Assembly (NCBI GenBank): GCA_030144725.1
Contig: JASKMD010000028.1
Coordinates: forward strand, 6,225,911 to 6,289,910
Length of the DNA: 64,000 nucleotides
Origin: Haematococcus lacustris
Taxonomy: Eukaryota > Chlorophyta > Chlorophyceae > Chlamydomonadales > Haematococcaceae
Direction of reading: 5' to 3'
Shown: piece after piece, positions 33,291-43,741 of the stretch
Numbering within the stretch: position 1 is the stretch's first letter
Layout: each line of letters begins with the position of its first letter
Program-made: the position numbers and the translations under genes
The notes under the pieces: generated by a model
Database searches by the model: none
Seen by the model: the letters and a program-made list of their open reading frames with translations, nothing else
What the model was told of the DNA's origin: nothing

Positions 33291-33492
33291 GATGATCCAC
33301 GGTGGCACTTGGCAAGTGCGGTTGAGAGAGGTGGCCGCTTGCGCTTGGCAGCCGTCTGGCCCAGGATGTCCCAACATGGGATTGGTAATCTCCATGCAAG
33401 TACTCGCTACAACGTGCACCGAATTCAATAGCGTTTGCTCCATTGGCACCTGCGAATTACTCCGCATCTACTGGCAGGCGGCGCGTTAATCT

Positions 33493-33831
33493 TTGCATCA
33501 GAGTCCGTGCCGGCGCAAGCGAGCGCGGACACACCTCAGCTGCTCACTATCGATTGTTCTAGTGGTGAGTAGCGGCACCAATGATCGAATTGCGCTTGGC
33601 ATCGAGCCTGAAGTACAATCTATGTTTAGCCCGCCAGGCTCACTCCGCGAGCCTTTCATTGGTGCAGGCGGCGTCGGAAGACCGTCGAGGGGCAAGTTAC
33701 TTATCGACATTGCAACAAACGCGGAGAATGTGCGTCTCTCTCTCGCCAGTCACACAGGAAAAGGGACCCCCATCCACACAGTAGTATGTTGTGAGCTGAC
33801 CACTGCGACTGTTCAGACTCTCGATCTGTAA
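33493..33831 (+). CDS. Conserved small protein or first exon of the mobile element
   Basis: The frame contains GTNDRIALGIEPEVQSMFSP, then PGSLREPFIGAGGVGRPSRG, and ends CCELTTATVQTLDL-stop. The paralogous block at 29,127-29,408 keeps the same frame over EPEVQSMFSPPGSLREPFIG and the distal YTEKGTPLHKP/HTGKGTPIHT region. Most differences are single residues, which suggests past selection on a protein. No known family comes to mind. The start is not determinable, and the peptide may instead be spliced to the coiled-coil exon across the C-rich array. Confidence 0.4.
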   Translation: MHQSPCRRKRARTHLSCSLSIVLVVSSGTNDRIALGIEPEVQSMFSPPGSLREPFIGAGGVGRPSRGKLLIDIATNAENVRLSLASHTGKGTPIHTVVCCELTTATVQTLDL

Positions 33832-33957
33832 CTCTGTTCCTTACTCAACGTCACAGCTGCTGGAGAAGAAAGCACGTCATTTCATTGAGTAGGCTTGTGG
33901 GAACATACTTTGGCGTGACCTAACTTTGCCTTGCAGTGCTGACTAGCCCAACCGGAC

Positions 33958-34206
33958 CACCCCCTGGCAGCCCCACCACCACCCCCTCCCAGCCTCCTGG
34001 CCTCCCAGCCTCCCAGCCTCCCAGCCTCCCAGCCTCCCAGCCTCCCAGCCTCCCAGCACACCCTCCCAGCCACCTGGGCCACCCCCTCCCAGCCCCAGCC
34101 CCACCACCTCCCAACCCCTCCCAACCCCTCCCATCCCCAGCCCCGCCCTCCTACCCCCTCCCACCCCCTCCCATCCCCAGCCCCGCCCTCCCACCCCCTC
34201 CCAGCC
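33958..34206. repeat. C-rich minisatellite (CCTCCCAGC and CCCCTCCCAGCCCCAGCC units)
   Basis: The left half is a run of CTCCCAGC nonamers, the right half longer CCCAGCCCCGCC units. It ends directly at the ATG of the coiled-coil ORF. Confidence 0.85.
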
Positions 34207-34209
34207 CCA

Positions 34210-34929
34210 ATGGCGCCCAGCCGGCGGCGAGCTCAGCTCCAAGCCCTATTTAATTCACCAAGAGCTGGTTATCTGCACTGCCCTAACGGCCTAAAAGCTA
34301 CAGCAAGGAGGGCTAACGACATTGCCCAGGAGGTGCAAGCAGAGAATGAGCTGCTGATGACCGAGGCTCAGTTGCTACATGCTATTGAGGAGGTCCTTGC
34401 TGCCAAAATGCACGACCTTGAGGAGAAGCACCAGCACCTACAGGCAGCACACAGGCAGCTGAGATTGGATAACGAGTCTCTTGAGGCAGCCATCGAGCAG
34501 TGCAACCTGGCTATTACAATTGCAAGGCGTGATATGCACCGCCTAGAAGCACAACTGCGCAAGTTTCAGCGCCGCCCCCTACTAACCCGCAAGCAGAGGA
34601 AGCAACTGCAGATCTTGAAGCAGACAGGTGTTTCCATTGAGGTCCTGCGCCGGTGGGCTGACAGCAACTGCAGCCGGCTTGACACCCATGGCAGACCTGG
34701 TGGCACAACAGTGCAGCCCACACCGAGGCCAAGCCCACCTGAGCCCACACCGGGGCCGAGCCCACCTGAGCCCTGTGACCTCTTCATCCCCACCCAGGTA
34801 GTAGGTACTACTCACGAAGCGGTCAAGCAATGCAGCAGCCTTGTATACTTCCGAGCATGGGTGGAGGGGCGTCGTTACATCGGTTTGGCGTGCCATGTGC
34901 ATTGTTTTGACTGCGGCGACTGTCCCTGA
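34210..34929 (+). CDS. Coiled-coil protein of a mobile element, paralogue of the 12.6-kb ORF
   Basis: 239 codons from MAPSRRRAQLQALFNSPRAG, with the family signature SPRAGYLHCPNGLKATARR near residue 16. A long coiled coil follows (about 35-115: VQAENELLMTEAQLLHAIEE, LRLDNESLEAAIEQCNLAI). Then come a basic LLTRKQRKQLQILKQTGVSI motif shared with the 12.6-kb protein (RLTRHQRQLL, VMRHRVSPEVL), a Pro/Ser/Glu-rich linker and FIPTQV, also shared. After FIPTQVV a GTAGGT donor-like site suggests splicing, so the last ~45 codons may be intronic read-through. A structural or nucleic-acid-binding role is inferred only from the architecture. Confidence 0.55.
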   Translation: MAPSRRRAQLQALFNSPRAGYLHCPNGLKATARRANDIAQEVQAENELLMTEAQLLHAIEEVLAAKMHDLEEKHQHLQAAHRQLRLDNESLEAAIEQCNLAITIARRDMHRLEAQLRKFQRRPLLTRKQRKQLQILKQTGVSIEVLRRWADSNCSRLDTHGRPGGTTVQPTPRPSPPEPTPGPSPPEPCDLFIPTQVVGTTHEAVKQCSSLVYFRAWVEGRRYIGLACHVHCFDCGDCP

Positions 34930-35586
34930 CTGTTTGCAGAGGCTACTGGGCCACGTCGGTCGGTCGCGAGGCCCGCATGAGCAAAATTGGCATGAATTTG
35001 AATGTCAAAATTTGAGCCGCCATAGCACTCAGCACAGTGCATAATATTATATGTTACAAGCTGCACCGCATAGCTGACAGAGTCCTTTATCCAGGGATGT
35101 GCGAAACATAAATAGAAACCACGTGGCTGAGACGCGGCGTCGTTTTGATTACCAGGGGTCGGTTTCCTATCATTTCCTGTCATTTTTTGCTAGTTGGGGT
35201 CGCCAGACCCTAACCCTCAAAACCCTACCTTTTGCGCTTCGTTTCGGCGAGGTCTAGCTGTTGTGCCTCATCGCGTCGAATATGTCGAAGTCGTGTTCCT
35301 CCGGCACTGGTTTAGGCCCACCCACACCGGTCCGTTTTTTCTCTCCGTAAACACAGCAGCGCGAAGTAACCACAAATACTTTGAATACTTAGGTTTGTCA
35401 CACACATCTACATTTCACAGTTTAAGACCTCATAGTGTCCTGATATGCCTTCTCCTTCCAGGCCTCCGCAGTGGCCTCTCCGCTATAGAACTGGCACATC
35501 GACAGGCTGTCGCGAAGGATGACCCAATCATGCCGGATGCGAGGAGAGAGGCAGGGGGAGAACAGGACGGTGAGAGCAGGAATTAG

Positions 35587-36290
35587 GGCCCAATGAGCTG
35601 AGCAGCCCAAGCGGACTGCGGCTTGTAGAAGTGGAGAGGCTGGGGGTGAGAGTCATGGCAGGCAGGGGTAGACACATACATTAGCTGAGCATGCGTGGAA
35701 GCCTCTCTTGCTGTCCTATAGCTGCTGCTGACACTCAGCTGCTCATTACCTGCCAGTGCACCCACCACATTTTGGGCCATGCTGCCATGCGATGGCACCC
35801 ACTGCCCAGGCACTGCTAGCTATGTTTCCTGATCTGGCGCTCAATACGGATGACCTGGTGATCACCTGGCCCAGCGCGTTGTGAGCGGGTGTGGCAGTGT
35901 TGGCAGGGGTGGTATGGGCATTGCCTGCCACTGCCATACAGCCGAGCACCCAGGGCAGGCAAGGCTGGGGTGTTAAGTCAGACCTGGCCACCTAAATAGT
36001 TCTGATGGATGGGCTAATGAGAGGGGCGAGGGCCTTGTCTGCCTACCCGCCTGCCGTCCAGCCGACCAGCTGCCCTGTCCTTGTCCCTGTCAAACTGCCC
36101 TGCCCGCAAACCTGACCTCGCCCCAAGCAAATATCAGGCACTGGCAGAGGGTGGTCACAGAACCCTTCTTACGCTGGGGCAGCACCTGGCCCAGCGCATT
36201 GTAATATTGGCAATAGGGTAGAGGTGCCAAAAGGGGAGGAGGGAGCATGGCAGCAGCCACAGCAGTGACAACTGTCGCAAGAACAAGGCT
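35587..36290 (+). pseudogene. Broken copy of the mTERF-like gene at 49.1-50.0 kb
   Basis: The segment aligns collinearly with 49,100-50,020, introns included (CATTAGCTGAGCATGCGTGG, CTATAGCTGCTGCTGACACT, CATTTTGGGCCATGCTGCC). Its first exon has an in-frame stop (CTTGTAGAAG where the parent has CCTGTAGAGG in phase). The second exon has lost about 54 bp in the middle (GACCTGGTGATCACCTGGCC), removing most of one helical repeat. It therefore cannot make the parent protein. It abuts the inner end of cyclase arm 2. Confidence 0.8.
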
Positions 36291-36480
36291 TGCTTCAGGC
36301 TTGCTTTAGGCACCGCACAGGCATCAGCACCCGGGGCCATGCCAAGCCAAGCCAGAAGTGGCCCTATGCATTCAGTTGTTGTGCGTCTGTTTGGTAGGCA
36401 ATCATGCCCTCCGCATTCAGCCACTGTGATTGCCGTCGTTACCATCCAAGGTGAAGCCAGGACATCCACTGGGTGAGCGT

Positions 36481-39400
36481 TCAGAGCGTGTCCATCAGCA
36501 AAGGATGGCACAAGCTCACTCCCGTTGATAAGGCACCAGATGATTCAGGCACTAGCTTGACCTGCGACCAACCACACCAGCAGGACCAAACATCAGGATG
36601 CAGATCTTAAGAGCAGGTAGCCCACAGTGAGCTGGACTAGCGCTGTGCATCACCAGGTCAGGGGTCAGGCAGTGGTGTGCAGCAGCCCCAGCTGCCCTCA
36701 GCCCGCCTGCTCACCTTCATGACCTCCACTGGCTCCGGCACGCCCTTCAGGGGCACCAGGCCCTGGGACACAGCGGTCAGGCGCGGCAGCTGCTCCCCCT
36801 CACTGCCCAGCTCTAGTGTGCTGCCCAGCACTGCCCGGCTAGGCAGGCCATCAGATGCGAGTGCGCTGTTGCCTGCCCAGTGCGCCCACACTGCGGCGCT
36901 GCACAGCACCTGACCACTGCCGGCTCTGCTGGCAATGCGGGCGGCGCGGTTCATCACACGGCCACGAAATGCCATCACACCCGTCACAGGATGCAGTGAG
37001 GTGCGCACAGTACCCACATCCGCACCAACCTGCAACAACACACACGCTTCAGATGAGCCAGGACTGTCATGGTGGCTGGCACAACATACCCACCCATGAG
37101 CATGTACACCTCACACCTTCACATGAGCAATGTACACACACGCAACCAGCAGTGAGGCGGGTAGTTGCAGCCCACCTTGATGCGCAGGCCACGGTACACC
37201 AGCGTCTGGCGTGCCTCCCCGTTGCTGTCCATCTCTGCCGTGATGAGTAACTCAGTCAGGGGGTGCGCCAGAAGCCCGTCTGACCAGGGCAGCTGCTTCA
37301 GGTGCTCCTGGCAGATGCAGGCCCAGCGCAGCGCAGAGACGGGGCAGGCAAAGGCGGCCAGCACAAAGCCATCAACATGCTCCACCTGCAGCAGCGGCCA
37401 CAGACAGCACGGACCTCATGCTGTTGGCCAGCCCAACCCCTCAGCAACAGCTGGCAGCTAGGCAGGCAGGAGGGCTGGCAGGGGTCCCTCCTGCTGACCC
37501 ACCAGGTATCCGTTCCAGGCCATGAGCTGCTGCTTGATGAGCGCAGAGAACAGGGCCAGGGCGCTGGCAGCCTCCTGGGGGTCCCAGGCCAGCAGCTCAG
37601 CCAGGCCCACCACGTACAGGAAGCACACGCACGCGCTGCCATAGGGGGCGGACAGGGCGCCAGGCACCTGAGGGGCGCAGCAGGCCAGCACAATGATAGG
37701 CCGCTGCAGTCTGCTGGGTCATGCAGTGGAGAACAAGGGGCCAGCTGCCACTCTGGGAGTACACAGCAAAGCAGAGCAGGCAGGTTGGCGGGTTGGAGGT
37801 TAGCCAGGCGTGGATTGCGCAGCCATGCCAGAGCACCACAGAGGTCAGGCGAGCGGGCCGGCAGGCAAGAAGTGCAACCAGTCTAAGGCCCTGCAGCGCC
37901 AGCCCCAGCCTCCCCTCCCGCCTCACCGTCTGCCTGACAGCGCGTGGGGCCCCCAGCAGCACCAGGCGTGGCGCCAGCCCCACCGGCAGCACGCTGTACA
38001 GGCTGTGCACCTGCTGGCCAGGCTTGCTGTGCAGCACCTCCGCTGCCTCTGGGCTCATGCAGTGCTCAGCTGCCACCAGGGCCAGGGAGCTGCGCCGTAC
38101 AGCATTCTTAGCACGCTCTCCTAAGAGTTGGTGTGGCGCAGCATCCATGGTGGCTTGCTGTGGGTCCCATCGCAGGGATTTCTTGGATGGCTTTGACATT
38201 GTGGTCTCGAAGCTGATGCGCTTGCTCTTGTCTTCACGGCTGTCAATGCTCACAAGCACTGCATTCAGGGAAGCTGGCTGGTTTTCATCAGCAGGCATGC
38301 TGACAGCTTGGGCTTGAGCGGGCTCACTGCCAACCTTGAGGATGAACTCGCCCACATGCCAGATCAGGAGGCAGCTGTACGGCAGTTGCCTATCATCCCC
38401 ACCCGCCAATGCCGCTGGGTCATTAGTGCCTTTCTGTGTGATTGTCGATGTGGCCATCCCAGCTGCCGTCCTCTCCACATGAGAATGGCTGACCTGCCTG
38501 CTCTCATTTGCTATGTTCAGCTTCCTACTGGAATGTCTGGATGGAGGCCATGCCAGGGACATGGCATCACGCAGCTGCTGCTGGGGCAGGGCGGCAAAGC
38601 AGGCCTGGCTCAGCAGGATCTGGGCGCCCTGGGCTGCGTCGCACACGGCCCGGGCCAGGGCCAGGGGTGCGCCGCTGTACTGCATGCGGGCTGAGGAGGT
38701 GTTGTAGCTCACGTCCTGGGCGCTGGCCACACCAGTGTGCACCCCACACCTGATGCGCAGACCGCTGAACACCAGGCAGCTCGGTGTGGCAGCGTCACCC
38801 TGGTTTGGCCTCAACTGGCTGTCCAGGGCCTGGGTCAGAGCAGAGCTGAGGGTAGTGGCTGCCACAGGTGCAAGTACAGGAGGGGTCTGGTATGCAGCCA
38901 CTGGTAGAAAGGCGCTACCAACATGACTGGCTCCTGGCTGGCCAGCCCTACTCTCCAGCTCTGGCGGCTCCATACTCATTGTAAGGTCCCCTGCACTGCT
39001 GATGCCTTCATGGCTGACCCTTGCTGCCAAGTTGGCATTGTGAAGATCGCGGATATTTCTATGGGCAAGGATTGCGTCATGCGTAGGACGGGACATGGTG
39101 ACTGGCTCGTCTGACTGCTGCTCAGACCATGCAAGCCAGTCGTCAGGCGTGAAGAGGAGGGGCCCCCGGTTTGGCTGCAGTATCGACCGCTGCCGCGACA
39201 TTATGAACTGATGTCCCCTGCCATTGGTCATAGCACTTCCTGGCTGTGCTCCCTTACTCAGCCTTGTGGTGAGGAGGCTGTCTTGGGCCAGTGCTGATGT
39301 TGGTGTGGTAGGGCAGGGGTGACCTGGAGGTGGTGCATTGTCATCAGGGTGGAGTTGAGGGGCACACCACTTCCTCATACCACGCAGGATGCGCCTGCAG

Positions 39401-42400
39401 TGGAATGGATAGGCATGAGACTCTTGAGATGTGGCAAACGGAGCAACCGCCAAGGGGCATATGCAGCCTGCCATTGATGTCACAGGGGTCAGGCAATAGT
39501 GTAGGCGGAAAGCGCCCATGCCATGTGCATGGGAAGACACCTCCAGCAGACAAGACACCATCCCTTGTGAGGGGACCTTATCCTGCCTTCGCGGGTCGAT
39601 GAGGGAGGTGCTGTCTGTTCTTGACTGCTCACCTAGCCAGGGAGGAGCCTTGCGGTGGGAGGGATGATGATAGCCGCTTCAGCGATGACAGGCTCACCAT
39701 CTGCAGCAGCAGAGCGAACAGGGTGTCAAATAATGCATAGCAAGCTGCTATTACCCCACAAGAAGTAGCCAGCACCTATATAGATAGTGAAGTGCATTCA
39801 GAAATGGATAGCGCGGGGCCGTATGAGAAAAGACCCCTAGTTTCAGCCGTCATTTGTTTTACTAAAAGGAACGTCCTCAGAGAAAGTAATGAACTTTCAA
39901 CAGAGATTGGAAAGCTCTCAACCTTTCGCTGATCACTGCACAAAGGGTGTGTTAACACCTGATGGCCTCGTTCACCAGGCAATGTCTGGCTCCTGGCGTA
40001 TGCATGCTTTAAGGCCACTTTTCTCACAGGGATACCAGGCCTGCAGGCTGGAAGCCCCTAGCAGGGCAGGTTGTGCCTGTTGCATCCAGCATGGAGCAGC
40101 AGCAGCAGCCTGTGACACAATAGTGTGTGCCCCCATTTGAGCTGTCATCAGCATACAACTGTGCAGCCTAAAGTGCATGATTGTTATGCCAACTCTAGGC
40201 TTCACTTTAGGCTGTCACAGGGGTCAGGCGCTAATAGATAACTCAACACAGACAAGACACCACCCCTAGTGAGGGAACCTGCTTCTGCCTTTGGGCCGAT
40301 GAGGGAGATGCTGGCCTTGTTCACTGATCCTGGACTACAGCTGCGACAACGACAATGCCCTTCTCTCTGCATGTGTCACTGATGCGGAACCTTGTCCCAA
40401 GCCATTTGCTGACAGTGGTGATGACAATGGTGCCGCTAGCAACCACTGACCTGAACAATCTTGTTGAACTGAGGGCTCAGGCTGATCGTGACAGGGTGGC
40501 AGCAGGGCACGCCTGGGCAGTGCAGCAGCTCCTGGGGCCAGGTGGCGTGCAGCAGCGCATCCTGCAGCCTGCAGCCCACACCAGGGGCAGCAGTGGAGGA
40601 TGTCAGGGGCTCTGGCTAGGCGCTGTGGCCTGCCCTGCTGCATGGGGCTGCTGGCATGCAGCCCTGGACCCTCACTTGAGGCAGAACAGCACCGCGTCCA
40701 GGGGTGAGTGGAAGGCGCACAGGAAGGCGTCCCCCTCAGTGGCGCTCTCACTGCAGCAGCATGGCAGGAGCCTTCCAAGTCAATGTGCAAGCTTGCTCCA
40801 TACCCTTCATAGCTGTGCAAGCAAGGCTGTCTCCCACTGGTGCCCAGGTCACACTGCTCCAGGCCAATCACACTCCCACTACAGGCCTGTGTGGCACCCT
40901 GACTGACAGCCCTGGCACCTCAGGACCAGGAGGGCACAGCACCCGCTCCACCATGCGCAACCAGACCATGCGGGCTGCAAAGGCGGGCCCATAGCTTGCA
41001 GCAACAAGGTCACACTCTTGCTCTTTGCCAAGCCTCCTGCCTCATGCCCACTCACTAGCCCTGGTGTGCTGCCAGCAGGTCGCGGATGATGCGCTCTGCT
41101 ATGCGCATGCAGGCGTCCATGACTTCAACAGGCAGGCACTCATACAAGGTAGTGGAGTCCTGCAGGTTGATGCAGCAAAGCAGTCAGGTCACTTAGGCCG
41201 CCATTGCCGACATACACTTCATAAACTGCAGGTGAGAGTAGAGCGATACCCTGATACGGCCTTTTCAATAGCTTTGAGGGCCTCCTCAAAAACATCGCTT
41301 GGCAGTGTGCGACAGCTGCTAGGGGAGGTAGTAATCGTTGCTCCGTGCTCCGTGCTGTGCACTTCACAGGTGAGGGCGGATAAGCATGCTGGCACTGCTG
41401 CTTTGTTTGTGCTCACCACCTAGCTCCCTAGCAGCAAGGGGTGGTGGTGGAGGAGAGATGCTGCTGCCTCATAGCCACCACCACATTTAAGCTGCCGCAC
41501 ACCACCTGCAGCTGCTACAGCCGCACACCGCCTGCAGCTGCACTCATGCCTGCACTGACCCACCTGGACGTCCGTGAGGACCAGGGTAGTGTCTGGTCCA
41601 GCCCCTGGTGGCAGCAGCTTGCCCAGGGCGGAGCGGTGATTGCGCCGCAGCCGCACCACTCGCTGCCACGCGAACAGCCCCAGGCCTACTAGCAGTGTGA
41701 GGCCTCCACCAAGGCATGCACTGGCGACTGCTATAATCGTGCTGTCCACACCTTGCATGCCGCTGGATACCAAGGGAAGAGGAGGGGGAGAGTAGACAGG
41801 GGCAGCACGGCCCAGGAGGTACCCGTACTGCCGACGGAACTCCTGCAGCAGGGAGTTCAACAGGCATGGAGATAGCCTGCCTGTAGCCACAATTGAGACT
41901 CTGGAAACCTGTGTGCATTACTGTTAGACCTGCTGACGTGGGGAGGTCGTGGCTGTGGCCTGGTGTGGCATGCGAATGGATAGAGTCGTGCTCAGCCTGC
42001 ACACAGCTGGTGTTGAGCGCCTGCAGGGCTGGCCAGCCGAAGCTGTGGGAGGCTATGTGCATGTCTACTTTACACTTTGCCACAATTTGCTGCAGGGTTT
42101 GAGCACGCTGGTAGTCACAGGTGAGCCAGCCAGCCATGAGTACACTCTCATGTTAGAAACATGAAGCCAGGGCCAGAGCCAGGGGTGCGCCGCTGTACTG
42201 CATGCGGGCTGAGGAGGTGTTGTAGCTCACGTCCTGGGCGCTGGACATAGACAGGCTACACCTCCACCAGCAAGGCTCACCAGGGGGTCGGAGTTTGGTA
42301 GCAGTGTCCTGGCGTCTTGCTCGCATTGCACCAAGCTGGCGTCAAGCTCCTGTGGGAGCAAGCCAGACACTGCAGTGTGTGGAGTGTGGAGTGTGTGGAG

Positions 42401-43708
42401 TGTGGTGTGTGGTTTGTGATGTGTGGGGTGTGCACTGGTCAGTGTCCCCCTTTTATTGGTCACAACTCACCAGCAGGGCAGTGGTTATGTTGTGACTGGG
42501 CACAGCCAGGTACGCCTCTTCCAAAAGGTTGCGATAGGAGCGCCCTGTTCTGGCATCAAATGCCATCTGTGCATGCAGACAGAAGCAAACAAACAAAGCT
42601 GCAGTTCACAGTCACACACCACAAGGCAAGCACTGCACTAGGCTGCCCCTGCACCACAGCTTCCTACCAGAGGATAGAGCTGAGCACCCAACCATGCAAG
42701 CAGGCAATGAAGCCGACTTGCAGGATAATATGAGCTCAGTCAGCTGTAGGGGCTGGCATCTGGCAAGAAGCGCAGGAAGGGCATCAGCCAGCTGTGCATG
42801 TCATAACAAAGCGCAGCGCCAGAGTGTGGGGTAAGGGAGGCCTGCTAGTGGCAGATGGGCTTGCTGGGTGGAAGCTAAGCAGGAGCCAGATGCAGCATGA
42901 CAGGTGGCAGACATGCAGCTTCCCAGCGACTGGCAGCTATCATCCTGGCCACCTGGGATGTGGTGTGGGAGGTGTGCCTAACCCCCATGCGCATGGGGCT
43001 GGTTGTGGATATGACAGCAGGGAGCAGGCGCTGGGGAGGTGAGCATGAGCACTATCGGTTTTAAGTCAGAGGCACATAAGGTATTGGGAGGTGGTGGGAA
43101 GGCATGTCCAACACCTGCAGCTGTGACGCAACATGTCAGAGGGGGATGTGGCTTAAGACAGTGAAGGCAGCGAGTGTTGGGACTAGCGCTAGCAACTGGT
43201 GAAGCTGGGCTTGTGCCCAATGGCTGGGGTGGGATTGCTGGCCTGCTGCAAGAGCAGCATGACCCAAACAGGCTGCCCGGCTTGGTGGTACCACAGGCAC
43301 TCTGGCCGGGTTGGCTTAGCTGTGCCCAAGCTGCAGCCCTGTGAGAACAGCCTATAAAAAGGCAAGGTCACAAGGGCTGAGGGATGGAAGCCCCCGGCAG
43401 ACAAGGTGAAGCCCAGCCTGAAGCCAGTGATGTGGCAGAGCAGTCCGGTGCTTGATGTTATGCCCTAGGGTGCCTGCACGCTAGCTCTAACAGCCCCCCC
43501 GCACACTCGCTCCCGCAGGCCAGTCCAGCAGCCAGGGCAGGTCAAGCTACAGAGAAGCTCCAACAGCCCCCACGCTGCCAAACATGCAGTGCATTGAGGA
43601 GGCCAAGTGGTGGCCGCTGGAGCTGAAGCTGGGCGTCAGCCCCGTGCGCAGGTCAGGGAGCAGCCTGGCCTATGCTACAGAGGGCCAAGAGACTGCCCAC
43701 CCAAGGCC

Positions 43709-43741
<33 letters not shown>

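Larger units (their letters stand above)
33369..35215 (+). mobile_element. Mobile element copy 2, with coiled-coil ORF intact
   Basis: It starts with the CCCAACATGGGATTGGTAAT end repeat (165 bp, as at 27.6 kb). It continues with the conserved EPEVQSMFSPPGSLREPFIG block, the TTTGCCTTGCAGTGCTGACT acceptor-like site, a C-rich array (33,958-34,206), a coiled-coil ORF (34,210-34,929) and the 3' block shared with 30.2-30.6 kb. It ends near the ACCAGGGGTCGG / GTTGGGGTC word at about 35,150-35,215. No terminal inverted repeat could be matched to the left end. Confidence 0.6.
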
